A stretch of 64,000 nucleotides of DNA, taken from the NCBI RefSeq assembly GCF_052180255.1, contig NZ_CP197466.1, positions 2,852,001 through 2,916,000 of the forward strand, written 5' to 3'. Each line of letters begins with the position of its first letter. Within the stretch, counting starts at the first letter, position 1. This document shows, one piece after another, positions 8,088 to 17,324 of this stretch. The position numbers and the translations under genes are program-made. This DNA is from Paenibacillus_AM sp052180255 (lineage in GTDB: Bacteria > Bacillota > Bacilli > Paenibacillales > NBRC-103111). The notes under the pieces are model-generated. The model made no database searches and was not told the origin of the DNA. It saw nothing but the letters and a program-made list of their open reading frames with translations.

Positions 8088-8681
8088 TTATTCCTCCTTG
8101 CTATAGCGGATGATGCATCCCATGATAAAATCGACTAAGAAGTGCGCTAAGATAGGAGTCCACAATGTTCCCGTAGTTTCATACATCCAACCCAGTCCAT
8201 ACGAAATACAAAATACCATGCCTGTCATGAGCCAATGTTGTAAATATCGTACATGAATAAAAGCAAAAATGATACTCGTCCAATACGGTCCAATCATACC
8301 GCCAATCGCACCTCGAAACAATATTTCCTCACAAATGGCAACTATGAGCGAAATAACGGCGATATGCCACAGCGGTCTTTTACCGAATAATCGTTTATTC
8401 ATGCCCCCGTCATCCAATAGATCCTTGGGTGCAAATCGGGAAACCGTGAAATCAAATACTAGAACCGCCGCAGCAAATCCTACACCCCACAACCCTATTT
8501 TCCAACCCATCTGAAATGAAAACATGGCCTGCCAGTTTGGTTTTGAAAAAAGTAATAGAATGACGCCTATTAGGAGAACTATGAATTGTGTAACGTACAA
8601 ATTAATCAACAATAGACGATCATCCAAGTCGCTTAATGAAGGTGATTTCACCCTCCATTTTTCAAAATCTAGCTTTTTCAT
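8088..8681 (-). CDS. CPBP-family intramembrane metalloprotease (Abi/Rce1-like)
   Basis: A 197-residue protein with about five membrane segments. Motif 1 is CEEILFRG (E118-E119, R123), motif 2 is FAFIHVRY (H143) and a third His comes in ILAHFLVDFIMG (near 183), which are the CPBP/Rce1 active-site residues. Family members process prenylated or other membrane proteins, or give self-immunity to bacteriocins; the substrate here is unknown. The start at 8681 (MKKLDF) is preceded by GGGGA; the longer frame to 8780 runs into the divergent neighbour. It shares an operon with the 65-residue membrane protein. Confidence 0.85.
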   Translation of the reverse strand: MKKLDFEKWRVKSPSLSDLDDRLLLINLYVTQFIVLLIGVILLLFSKPNWQAMFSFQMGWKIGLWGVGFAAAVLVFDFTVSRFAPKDLLDDGGMNKRLFGKRPLWHIAVISLIVAICEEILFRGAIGGMIGPYWTSIIFAFIHVRYLQHWLMTGMVFCISYGLGWMYETTGTLWTPILAHFLVDFIMGCIIRYSKEE

Positions 8682-8768
8682 ACCCACTCTTCCCCCGCTT
8701 ATTGTTCTCTTCCCATTTCCAACATTTTCACCTATACTTATGGCAATTACATAACAAGGAGAACGATG

Positions 8769-9677
8769 ATGGAAAAACAATTAACCCGCACCGATTATTT
8801 AATCGCTACATTGACTATTTTTATGCTAGTTTGTGTGCTTGGTGCCTTTTTTATTGGTTTCAAAATAGGCAAAGAACGTACAGACAAACAATGGCAACAT
8901 GCTGCCTCACAAGAAGTAAAAGCGAATGAGCAAACTGGTTCATACGATCAACAGAGTTTAGCAATTTTCTATCATTCTATTTATATACCTTATAAAAACT
9001 TTCAAATCAAATGGTTTCAAGCGCAAGATAATCTAGAAAGAAATTCTCAGACCGTAAATAGTGCGAGTGCCATTAAAGAATTAGCGAATCTAGCAGGAAG
9101 CTTGAGCAAGGAACTGCAAGCTAATACAATGCCAGAAAACTCTCCATTACTAGGTCAAGCGAGTAATAGCTATCTGACAAGCCTTCAAACGTTTAATAAA
9201 GGACTTCAATCCTTTATTTCAAAAGCAAATGCAATGCCGGGTAGTGAGCTCATTCATGCTATGGATGTAGATGCACAGCTTCAAGAAGCGAAGAAAAGCG
9301 CCTTATCTGCACAAAAAGATTACTATTCGTCCATCGTGAAATGGCAGCAAACGGAAAACTCGGCTATCAAGCCGCTTGATTCTAATAAAAAAATTAGCTT
9401 TGATGAATGGAACAATACTTCGATTCATGTTAAGAATGAATACGTTTCATCTTTGATGCTTCAAGCCGGCAGCTTCACTGAATACCTACCTCATGATGTA
9501 ACCGCTCGTATCGATGAGTTATTGGCTAAGGGAGAAATGAAAAGCTTGGGCATATCAGATATACCAGCAGCCATTCAATTATTGAATGGAACGAGCGCTG
9601 TTCGCACAGACTATTTTGCGAAACAGAAAATGAGATATAAACAAGAAGAACTGCCTAACCTGCCCTTTTTTCAATAA
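8769..9677 (+). CDS. N-terminally anchored extracytoplasmic protein of unknown function
   Basis: A 302-residue protein: one membrane helix (about 11-31, ending FFIGFKIGK), then a hydrophilic, mostly helical outside part rich in Gln, Asn, Ser and Lys without Cys residues or recognisable motifs. Predicted helices around 60-115 and 145-200 could be coiled coil. I do not recognise the family. AAGGAG lies seven bases before the ATG at 8769 and four before another ATG at 8766, so 8769 is preferred. It is divergent from the CPBP protease, and the two share fewer than 90 bases of upstream DNA. Confidence 0.65.
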   Translation: MEKQLTRTDYLIATLTIFMLVCVLGAFFIGFKIGKERTDKQWQHAASQEVKANEQTGSYDQQSLAIFYHSIYIPYKNFQIKWFQAQDNLERNSQTVNSASAIKELANLAGSLSKELQANTMPENSPLLGQASNSYLTSLQTFNKGLQSFISKANAMPGSELIHAMDVDAQLQEAKKSALSAQKDYYSSIVKWQQTENSAIKPLDSNKKISFDEWNNTSIHVKNEYVSSLMLQAGSFTEYLPHDVTARIDELLAKGEMKSLGISDIPAAIQLLNGTSAVRTDYFAKQKMRYKQEELPNLPFFQ

Positions 9678-9763
9678 GCTTAGGATACCTTTATTATTTC
9701 GTACGAGTCAAGATAAGGTCATTGAAGCAATTTTGTCATAATTGTGACTACACTTTTTGTCTA

Positions 9764-9793
9764 TTGACACTTTTTAGCACCCCATGATACATT
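9764..9793 (+). promoter_or_regulatory. Probable sigma-A promoter of serA
   Basis: TTGACA at 9764-9769 and TACATT at 9788-9793 with an 18-base spacer and a TG just before the -10. It places the transcript start just ahead of the T-box leader. Confidence 0.55.
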
Positions 9794-9805
9794 GTTAAAA
9801 ATATT

Positions 9806-10062
9806 TATACAAAAGCGTTGATGGAGCCAAGCAAAAGAAACGTTCTCAGAGAGCCGATGGATGGTGTGAATCGGTAACAATCTTAGGCGGAGCACTCCGG
9901 AGCACTGCATTGAAAGCATTTGCTAGTAGATGTAGTCGGTTAGAACTCGTTATCGTTCTCTTAAGGCTCGCATAACCATGCACAGCGAATTAGGGTGGCA
10001 CCACGGAGATAAACTCTCGTCCCTTTATACGGTATACGTATGAAGGTCGAGAGTTTTTTTTA
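9806..10062 (+). promoter_or_regulatory. T-box leader of serA (probably tRNA-Ser responsive)
   Basis: The 14-base T-box signature AGGGTGGCACCACGG is at 9992-10006. Upstream are stem-I hallmarks: AGAGAGCCGATGG-ATGGTGTGAATCGG at 9848-9874, with the GGTGTGAA distal loop. Downstream is a terminator: AAACTCTCGTCC (10011-10022) pairs with GGTCGAGAGTTT (10044-10055) with one mismatch, then T8. Known T-boxes read an uncharged tRNA and switch between terminator and antiterminator. Serine codons AGC occur at 9891-9893 and 9901-9903 in a region where the specifier is expected, and TCC lies between them, but the specifier cannot be fixed without a fold. Serine fits the gene, since SerA starts serine synthesis. 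Confidence 0.92.
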
Positions 10063-10104
10063 TTTTTGTAGACAAAAAAACAATTTTTTCGAGGGGGAAA
10101 CCAT

Positions 10105-11685
10105 ATGTTTAAAGTGTTAGTATCCGATCCAATCAGTGACTTAGGTATCCAGAAGCTGTATGATGCAGAAGATGTAGAAGTTGTGAAACAATCTGGTTTA
10201 TCTGAAGATGAGCTTGTAGCCATTATCGATCAATTCGATGCTTTGCTTGTTCGTTCACAAACGAAAGTAACCGAGAAAATCATGCAAGCCGGTACAAATC
10301 TTAAAGTCATTGGCCGTGCTGGTGTTGGTGTCGACAACATTGATCTAGATGCTGCGACTAGACGCGGTATCGTTGTCATTAATGCGCCAGATGGAAATAC
10401 AATCGCTACATGTGAACATACTTTCGCCATGTTGATGGCTGTAGCCCGCTCGATCCCACAAGCTTATAAAAAGACAGTTGGCGGTGAATGGGATCGCAAA
10501 TTCGTAGGTGTAGAGCTTCGCAATAAGGTGCTTGGTGTAGTCGGTATGGGACGCATTGGCTCTGAAGTGGCTAAACGTGCGAAAGCATTCGGCATGAACG
10601 TTCTCGGCTACGATCCATTCCTCACAGAAGAACGCGCTGACAAACTCGGTGTGAAGCTATGCACAGTCGATGAAATCGCTAGTCAAGCTGACTTTATTAC
10701 GGTGCATACACCACTTACAAAAGAAACTCGCCATATTATTAGCACACCACAATTCGCTCTCATGAAGCAGGGTGTCCGCATTATTAACTGTGCCCGCGGT
10801 GGAATCATTGATGAAATCGCGCTAGTTGACGCAATTGATAAAGGTATTGTTGCTGGGGCTGCATTCGATGTTTTTGAACAAGAGCCTCCTGCAGCAGATC
10901 ATCCTTTTCTAAGTAATCCAAAAATCATTGTAACCCCACACCTTGGTGCTTCGACAATTGAAGCGCAAGAAAATGTTGCGATTGACGTCTCTGAGGAAGT
11001 CCTGCACATTCTTCGGGAACAACCATTTAAGAATGCAGTCAATATGCCGCAAGTTCCAAGCAATGTGTTCAATAAATTACAGCCATACTTTAACCTAGGT
11101 GAAAAGATTGGCCGTATTCTGGGTCAAATTACAATTGGCGCAGTAAGTGAAATTGTTGTTAATTATGCTGGAGACCTCGTGGATGTAGACACAGCTCCAT
11201 TAACGCGTAACATCGTAATGGGCGTATTTGCAAACAAACTTGAAGGTGTTAACATCGTCAATGCTATGCATCTAGCTAAAACCCGTGAAGTGAATATTAT
11301 CGTGAATACATCGTATACGACTTCCACCTTCACAAACCTAGTAACGGTAACTCTTCGTACAAAGAAAGAGCAAAAAACATTAGCTGGTACACTGCTTAGC
11401 AGCTTTGGTCAACGTATTGTTCAAATTGATCAATACCCTGTTGATTTCACTCCAGAAGGTAACATCATGCTCATCTCGCACAACGATAAGCCAGGTATGA
11501 TCGGACGCGTAGGTACACTTCTTGGGGACAACCAAATCAATATTGCGACCATGCAAGTAGGACGTCAAGAAATCGGCGGATCTGCGATCATGCTACTCAC
11601 GATTGATAAGGCAGCAGGTAATGAAGTGATTAAAATTCTTGAAGAATTGCCGGAAATTGTAAATGTACGCGAAATGACCGTATAA
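10105..11685 (+). CDS. serA: D-3-phosphoglycerate dehydrogenase
   Basis: A 526-residue long-form SerA, catalysing the first step of serine synthesis from 3-phosphoglycerate with NAD. The NAD-binding GMGRIG is at 147-152, followed by the NCARGGIIDE and PHLGAST signatures of the D-isomer 2-hydroxyacid dehydrogenases. After about residue 320 come the intervening ASB domain and a C-terminal ACT domain (SHNDKPGMIGRVG, about 455-526), the usual serine-feedback module. The ATG at 10105 has GAGGGGGAAACC upstream. Transcription is controlled by the T-box leader in front of it and ends at the shared terminator before resE. Confidence 0.97.
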   Translation: MFKVLVSDPISDLGIQKLYDAEDVEVVKQSGLSEDELVAIIDQFDALLVRSQTKVTEKIMQAGTNLKVIGRAGVGVDNIDLDAATRRGIVVINAPDGNTIATCEHTFAMLMAVARSIPQAYKKTVGGEWDRKFVGVELRNKVLGVVGMGRIGSEVAKRAKAFGMNVLGYDPFLTEERADKLGVKLCTVDEIASQADFITVHTPLTKETRHIISTPQFALMKQGVRIINCARGGIIDEIALVDAIDKGIVAGAAFDVFEQEPPAADHPFLSNPKIIVTPHLGASTIEAQENVAIDVSEEVLHILREQPFKNAVNMPQVPSNVFNKLQPYFNLGEKIGRILGQITIGAVSEIVVNYAGDLVDVDTAPLTRNIVMGVFANKLEGVNIVNAMHLAKTREVNIIVNTSYTTSTFTNLVTVTLRTKKEQKTLAGTLLSSFGQRIVQIDQYPVDFTPEGNIMLISHNDKPGMIGRVGTLLGDNQINIATMQVGRQEIGGSAIMLLTIDKAAGNEVIKILEELPEIVNVREMTV

Positions 11686-11723
11686 CTGTTTCACGAACAA
11701 CAAGATTAATATCATTCATTCAA

Positions 11724-11769
11724 CAAAAAAAGGCGTTTCCCGCTATAAACTCTCGGGAAACGCCTTTTC
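11724..11769. terminator. Bidirectional terminator between serA and resE
   Basis: AAAGGCGTTTCCCG (11729-11742) pairs with CGGGAAACGCCTTT (11754-11767) with T on one side and A on the other, so it can stop serA (plus) and resE (minus). Confidence 0.85.
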
Positions 11770-11787
11770 CTTGTTGTCGAAAAACTC

Positions 11788-13638
11788 CTAATTCATGTGC
11801 TTCTTAAAGGGAAGGAATATCGAAAAAGTTGTTCCATGACCCACTGTACTCGTAACACTCACGTCACCTTTATGTGCATCAATAATATTTTTTACTATTG
11901 CAAGCCCTAAGCCGGTCCCACCGACAGATGCACGAGTACGCGCTTTGTCTGCTTTGTAAAACCGTTCAAAGATAAATGGTAAGTCCGCGGCAGGAATTCC
12001 CTGACCTTGGTCTATGATGTGAATCATGAGTCCATCACGTCCTCCTTGATTCATTTCTTGACCTTGGATGATAATTTCTGCGTCCTTCGGTGTATAACGG
12101 ATTGCATTGTCTAACAAATTCGTCAGCACTTGTTCCAAACGATCTTCATCTGCATGATCGAGCACTAGTGGCGACTCCGCTAATTCATAACGTAAATTAA
12201 TACCTTTATCCTTAGCAAGCGCAGAGAACTTCCGATAAATCCGTCGTACAAGCATATGAAGATCTAATTCACGGAAGTTCATTTTGAGATGACCCGACTC
12301 CATGCCTGCTAAATCTAACAAATCATGAACCAATCTACCCATTCGAAGCGACTCATCATGAATGACCTGTGCCAATTCTCTTCGTTCTTCTGGTGTTCCC
12401 GCAATGTCATCAAGTAAAGCTTCACTATATCCTTGCAGCATCGAAAGTGGTGTCCGTAACTCATGAGAGACGTTCGCGACAAAATCTTTACGGAATCGAT
12501 CCAATCGAAACTCTTCTGTTACATCACGGAGTACAGCTACCGCACCGCGCACCCCATCTTGAGCATACAGTGGGGTCATCACAATCGACCACACACCATT
12601 ATGAACGTGGATTTTGCTTGTCGTCTCTTTTCCATTAGCGACTACATAATCAAATAAAGGCTGCAGTGGCTCAGGTATGACTTCGACTTGCTCCCCATCC
12701 GAGCCATCCTGCTCTTTCTGTAATTCGATATCCCAGTGTATACTGCTCCACTCTCGAATAATTTTGAATCCTTGTGGATTGGTCAGAATAATATTTCCAT
12801 CCGCATTAAACGTAATGACGGAGTCTGTCATCGAACGTAGCACGGAGGCAAGGTGCTCTTTTTCATGACTATGCGCTTTAATCGTCTCTTCCAGTTCTTC
12901 GCCCATATGGTTGAACGTTTGCGCAAGCTCGCCAATTTCATCGGTGGATACAATCGGAACGCGAGTCGCGTACTGTCCCATCGTGATTTGATTTGCTGCT
13001 TTTTTGAGCTGAAGTAGAGGACGTGTAATCCGATAAAATAAAAAGAATGCGAACACAGTCGTTAACAAAAATCCAACAATCGATACGACTACAAACAGGC
13101 GAATCACATAAGTTTGAGTTGCATCCAGTCCTTGAATGGACTGATATAAGAGTGTGGCGCCAATGACAGTTGTCTTATCCTTTGCATACAGCGGTACAGC
13201 AACTGCTGCAAACTGATTATGCGGACTAACAGGAGTTCGACTATGGACAAATTTACTATTATCTACTCGATTACCTGCAAACACGGTCGCAAAATCTTGA
13301 TTTGAAAAGAAATCACTTGGCCGATACTGTGTCTCTTGGTTATTCGTTCGATCAATCCAAAGGTTGTCCATATTCTTCGATACAATAAACATATGAGCGT
13401 CATGAAAACCTAAAATTTCATTTGCCATTTGATAATACGACGTATCACCCAAATGTTCCGACGTTTCTGCTGACATTTGATTGGCTAGTTTTGTTAAGGA
13501 ATCCGTTTGATTCTTCATTTGTGAGAAGTAATTCTCAATGTATGGAATAAGAAACGAACCCAGAGTGATAAGGATGATAGCGACTAATCCAATAATTGTA
13601 AGCCATAGCTTACCTACAACACTTCTTAGTAAGAACAC
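11788..13638 (-). CDS. resE: Sensor histidine kinase ResE
   Basis: A 616-residue membrane kinase. Layout: TM1 (about 10-32), an outside sensor region, TM2 (about 180-202), HAMP (205-255), a PAS-like domain (about 262-375), HisKA with the phosphorylation motif VSHELRTP, then a HATPase domain with LTNLLDNAIRY (N box), DQGQGIP and GGTGLGLAIV (G boxes). In B. subtilis ResE senses oxygen limitation and NO and phosphorylates ResD. It starts with GTG (13638), one base after the resD stop codon, so translation is likely coupled. It is the last gene of the res cluster, ending at the terminator shared with serA. Confidence 0.92.
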   Translation of the reverse strand: MFLLRSVVGKLWLTIIGLVAIILITLGSFLIPYIENYFSQMKNQTDSLTKLANQMSAETSEHLGDTSYYQMANEILGFHDAHMFIVSKNMDNLWIDRTNNQETQYRPSDFFSNQDFATVFAGNRVDNSKFVHSRTPVSPHNQFAAVAVPLYAKDKTTVIGATLLYQSIQGLDATQTYVIRLFVVVSIVGFLLTTVFAFFLFYRITRPLLQLKKAANQITMGQYATRVPIVSTDEIGELAQTFNHMGEELEETIKAHSHEKEHLASVLRSMTDSVITFNADGNIILTNPQGFKIIREWSSIHWDIELQKEQDGSDGEQVEVIPEPLQPLFDYVVANGKETTSKIHVHNGVWSIVMTPLYAQDGVRGAVAVLRDVTEEFRLDRFRKDFVANVSHELRTPLSMLQGYSEALLDDIAGTPEERRELAQVIHDESLRMGRLVHDLLDLAGMESGHLKMNFRELDLHMLVRRIYRKFSALAKDKGINLRYELAESPLVLDHADEDRLEQVLTNLLDNAIRYTPKDAEIIIQGQEMNQGGRDGLMIHIIDQGQGIPAADLPFIFERFYKADKARTRASVGGTGLGLAIVKNIIDAHKGDVSVTSTVGHGTTFSIFLPFKKHMN

Positions 13639-13639
13639 G

Positions 13640-14353
13640 TCACTTAGGAACCTCTAGCTTGTATCCAACGCCCCAAACTGTTGTAATCATGGATGCTGCT
13701 TCAGGTGACACTTTGTTAAGCTTCTCACGTAGGCGCTTTACATGCGTATCAACTGTACGAAGATCGCCAAAGAATTCATAATTCCATACATCCTTCAGTA
13801 ATTCCTCACGCGAGAACACTTTATCTGGAGAAATCGCCAAATAGTGAAGAAGTTCATACTCCTTAGGCGTAAGCGCAACCTCTTGCCCTCCTGCTGTGAC
13901 CCGATGAGCATCATGCTCGATCACAAGCTGTGAGAAAACAATATTGTTGCTCGAATACGTTTCTTTTGCTAAAAATGCTGTCGCCGATGAGCGACGTAAA
14001 ATCGCTTTCACACGATAGATGACTTCACGAGGAGAAAATGGTTTCACAACATAGTCATCTGCGCCTACTTCAAACCCTTGAACTCGATTTGTCTCTTCAC
14101 CTTTTGCTGTCAACATAATAACTGGTGTCGATTTCACTTGTCGTAGTCGGGAACATACTTCTATTCCATCAATACCTGGCATCATCACGTCAAGCATAAT
14201 AAGATCATAGTCCGTTTGCGTCGCCATCTCTAGCGCGCTTTCTCCGTCCTCTGCCTCTTCGATCGTGTAGCCTTCTTTTTCTAAATACATGCGAAGCAAA
14301 CGGCGGATTCTTTCTTCATCATCAACAACAAGGATACTTAATTTCATGTCCAT
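13640..14353 (-). CDS. resD: Response regulator ResD
   Basis: A 237-residue OmpR-family regulator. The receiver domain has the acidic pocket VVDDEE, the phosphorylated Asp in LIMLDVMMPG and the switch Lys in DYVVKPFSPRE. The C-terminal winged helix (about 135-235) has LTPKEYELLHYL and VWGVGYKLE. In B. subtilis ResD activates cytochrome c maturation, ctaA, nitrate respiration and fnr. It lies between ccsB and resE, exactly as in the B. subtilis resABCDE operon. The first ATG (14353) is used; an in-frame ATG two codons later is possible, and the AAAGGAA upstream is loosely spaced to both. Confidence 0.94.
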   Translation of the reverse strand: MDMKLSILVVDDEERIRRLLRMYLEKEGYTIEEAEDGESALEMATQTDYDLIMLDVMMPGIDGIEVCSRLRQVKSTPVIMLTAKGEETNRVQGFEVGADDYVVKPFSPREVIYRVKAILRRSSATAFLAKETYSSNNIVFSQLVIEHDAHRVTAGGQEVALTPKEYELLHYLAISPDKVFSREELLKDVWNYEFFGDLRTVDTHVKRLREKLNKVSPEAASMITTVWGVGYKLEVPK

Positions 14354-14383
14354 GTGAGATCACATTCCTTTCCTTCCGTACGA

Positions 14384-15640
14384 TTAAACCCCCGCATAGG
14401 AGTGCAAGCCAGCAATTACAAGATTAACTCCCACAAGTGTAAACATTACGACGATAAAACCTATTACCGCAAGCCATGAAGAGCGCTTACCAATCCAACC
14501 CTTCGATAGACGGAAATGAAGAACAACCGCATAAAATAGCCATGTGATGAGTGCCCATACTTCCTTCGGGTCCCAGCTCCAAAACTTACCCCATGCCTCT
14601 TGTGCCCAAATCATTGCAAAAATTAATGCCCCAAGTGTAAATATCGGGTACCCAATTGCGATCGCACGGTATGAAATCTCATCTAAATCTTCCGGATCCA
14701 TACCCTGCAATAATGGGGATATCGCTTCACTAAGTGGCTTACGCACTAGTAATCGAAGAACCCCATACAGCAATAATCCCACAACAACTGACCAAATCAT
14801 CGTATTGAACTTACGACCTGCGTTAGCGCCTTTCATCCAGCTTGGTGCTTCAATCAAAGGCTCATTCATGCCTAAGAATGGCTGCATTTCGATTATTTTA
14901 CCGTCATGTGGACCAATAATTGGCGGCAATACGTATACGGTTTGCACCGTTTGCAGCTTATCTTGAATCGTTTCTTCTGCAGAGAATTTAGCTTTATAAC
15001 CAGATGCATTAAACGTAAATGTGAGCGCAATAAACGCTATTAACATAATTATAACAAACAAGGTAAACTCAACGCCACGCTGCTCACGTTTTTCATTTTT
15101 CAACTTACCTTTGAAATTAATGGTACGTAGTAAATGCATAAGCCCTGCAGCAAATCCAACTGCGAAGAAAGCTTCTCCTGCCGCAGCGAATGTAACGTGA
15201 ATGTTCAACCAATAACTTTTCAGTGAAGGAACTAATGGTTGTATTTCAGTTGGAAATACGGAAGCATATGCTATGATGATAAAACCAATTGGCATTGCAA
15301 AAATACCAAGGACAGGCGATCTGTATATCAAATAAACGATAAGGAATGCTAGGACGATCATCATGCCAAGGAAGGACATGAATTCAAATAAATTACTCGT
15401 CGGGATATGCCCTGCCTCCACCCAGCGGGCGAAGAAAAATACAAGATGTGCGATAAAACCGATAACAGAAATAATGTACCCTGCCCATCCCCAACGCTTC
15501 ACATGCGCAGCAGCTTCCTCTTGCGTTCGATTACGAGTCCACTTTTTCCCAAGGATCGCGAGTACGAACACCGTAAAACCTGCTAAATAAACAAAGAATG
15601 CTATCAATAATGCCGTAGAACTGAGTGATGCCGTATTCAA
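14384..15640 (-). CDS. ccsB: Cytochrome c biogenesis protein CcsB/CcsA (ResC)
   Basis: A 418-residue polytopic membrane protein (about eight helices) of the CcsA/ResC family, which carries haem across the membrane and, with ResB, attaches it to apocytochrome c. The Trp-rich WWD motif is WSWDPKEVWALITW near residue 347, the haem-handling signature, with conserved His in flanking helices. It starts with TTG (15640): GGGAGGGGA lies seven bases upstream, and the TTG overlaps the resB stop codon as TTGA, so translation is coupled. It is named resC in B. subtilis. Confidence 0.93.
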   Translation of the reverse strand: MNTASLSSTALLIAFFVYLAGFTVFVLAILGKKWTRNRTQEEAAAHVKRWGWAGYIISVIGFIAHLVFFFARWVEAGHIPTSNLFEFMSFLGMMIVLAFLIVYLIYRSPVLGIFAMPIGFIIIAYASVFPTEIQPLVPSLKSYWLNIHVTFAAAGEAFFAVGFAAGLMHLLRTINFKGKLKNEKREQRGVEFTLFVIIMLIAFIALTFTFNASGYKAKFSAEETIQDKLQTVQTVYVLPPIIGPHDGKIIEMQPFLGMNEPLIEAPSWMKGANAGRKFNTMIWSVVVGLLLYGVLRLLVRKPLSEAISPLLQGMDPEDLDEISYRAIAIGYPIFTLGALIFAMIWAQEAWGKFWSWDPKEVWALITWLFYAVVLHFRLSKGWIGKRSSWLAVIGFIVVMFTLVGVNLVIAGLHSYAGV

Positions 15641-17319
15641 GACTTATCCCCTCCCTGATCAAGTGACTTTGGATCCACTTGTATCCCTGCTTTATCTAAA
15701 ACTGCAGCAATTTCTTTCCGAATGCCAAACCAATTCTTATTTGTATGTCCACCTAGTGCGAGTATTCCGTCATCAATTCGAATCCATATCCGGCGATGCT
15801 GCCAGTAGAAGCCCATAATTAAACCAAGCATTCCGATGATGGATCCAACCCAAATAAATGGAAGTCCACGATCCTCACGAACATTCAAAAATGAATTGTA
15901 CTGTGCAATCTGCACATCTGCCATCGTTCCAACAGCAAGTTCAATTTTATTTGCTAGAGCACTGTTAATATCATTCTGCCGGAAAGTAGATTTATCAATT
16001 TGACGCGGGAAATACATATAAGGCTCACCACCAGCAGCAAGTCCCGGACCTTCAATCTGATAAATAAAAGCAGGTACTTTCGGTTCATTTGAAGCTGTCG
16101 CTGGCTGCCCCGTTGTTGGATCGAGAATAAATTCCGGATAATAATTACGCAGTTTCAGCGTATAATCTCCGATTTTTACAGTCTCTGGCGGATTTTTCAT
16201 CGGTAGCTCGAAGGATCCAATTTCTTGACCTGTAACTTTATTAATCAGTTTTGGCTTAACCGAGATTAAAAGAGGCTCCGGCAAATCCCGATATCCATTC
16301 TGATAGATCATAATGCCGTCATAGATGAGCGGTTTATTCACTTCGATGTTATAATGATCAATTTGCTCCAAAATAGGTTCTTTACCGGGTTGATCACAAT
16401 CTGCTGTGCAGCGATACAGAACGGCTTGAGTCTCGAATTTTTTAGGGACAAGCTTGTTACGTTCCTTAAATTCCTTCGACATCTCGTTTTCATCGTAAAC
16501 TTCCATCGTAAATTTTTCATTTTTAATATAATAAGGCGTGCCTTCAATTTGCTTCGTTTGACCTTCCAACAAGTTCATATAAACGTCCATATGCCACCCA
16601 GGCAGCAGACGCATAAGCGCAGCAAGTAAAAAGATAATTAAACCAATATGTAGCACATATGGACCCCAACGTGAGAAACGATACTTTTCCGCTAAAAGAG
16701 CTGTACCATCACGATGGATGCGATAATTTTTCTTACGAAGAAGAACCGCTACCTGATTCACCCACTCTTCCTCATTTACCGATTCAGGTAGTTTACCTTC
16801 ATAGGAAGCCTTTTGACGTAAAATAAAGCGCAAATGCTTTCGGATCTGTTGTTTGGATAGTGCCCGATAAAGAGGCAGCACCCGATCTAATGAGCAAATA
16901 ATTAAAGAGAGCCCAATCATGAAAAGTAATGTAATGAACCACCATGTCTCATAGGTATGAGATAACCCAAGTGCATAGTAGATTTCTCCACCAAACCCAT
17001 AGGTCTCTTTATAGTAAACCGAGGGATCAATGCCGAAAAATGTGTTTTCCTGCGGCAATATCGTACCGAGAATAGAGGATAACAATGTCGCAAGAATTAA
17101 GTAAATAGCAATTTTAACTGAGGAAAAGAAATTCCAAACCCGATCCAAAATGGTCGGGTTTTGTTTTTGAGAGCGGCGGGCAACGCCATCATATCTCATT
17201 TCCAAACTCTCTAAACTATCGGAATGTTCTTCTTCAAATAGCGGTTTTCCGCAGGACTCACACAATACGGTCCCCAGATGATTCTGGTGACCGCACTCAC
17301 ATTTCGTATTCTGTATCAT
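15637..17319 (-). CDS. resB: Cytochrome c biogenesis protein ResB with an N-terminal zinc ribbon
   Basis: A 560-residue ResB/Ccs1 protein, partner of ResC in system II cytochrome c maturation. The first 30 residues carry C7-x-C9 and C20-x-x-C23, a zinc-ribbon pattern ahead of the usual start of the family. After it come three membrane helices (about 68-88, 120-142, 220-240), a long extracytoplasmic region (about 245-490) and a final helix (about 495-515). The start at 17319 lies six bases after the resA stop codon. The ribbon is on the cytosolic side if the usual topology holds. Its role is unknown; it could be regulatory or structural. Confidence 0.92.
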   Translation of the reverse strand: MIQNTKCECGHQNHLGTVLCESCGKPLFEEEHSDSLESLEMRYDGVARRSQKQNPTILDRVWNFFSSVKIAIYLILATLLSSILGTILPQENTFFGIDPSVYYKETYGFGGEIYYALGLSHTYETWWFITLLFMIGLSLIICSLDRVLPLYRALSKQQIRKHLRFILRQKASYEGKLPESVNEEEWVNQVAVLLRKKNYRIHRDGTALLAEKYRFSRWGPYVLHIGLIIFLLAALMRLLPGWHMDVYMNLLEGQTKQIEGTPYYIKNEKFTMEVYDENEMSKEFKERNKLVPKKFETQAVLYRCTADCDQPGKEPILEQIDHYNIEVNKPLIYDGIMIYQNGYRDLPEPLLISVKPKLINKVTGQEIGSFELPMKNPPETVKIGDYTLKLRNYYPEFILDPTTGQPATASNEPKVPAFIYQIEGPGLAAGGEPYMYFPRQIDKSTFRQNDINSALANKIELAVGTMADVQIAQYNSFLNVREDRGLPFIWVGSIIGMLGLIMGFYWQHRRIWIRIDDGILALGGHTNKNWFGIRKEIAAVLDKAGIQVDPKSLDQGGDKS

Positions 17320-17324
17320 GTTCT

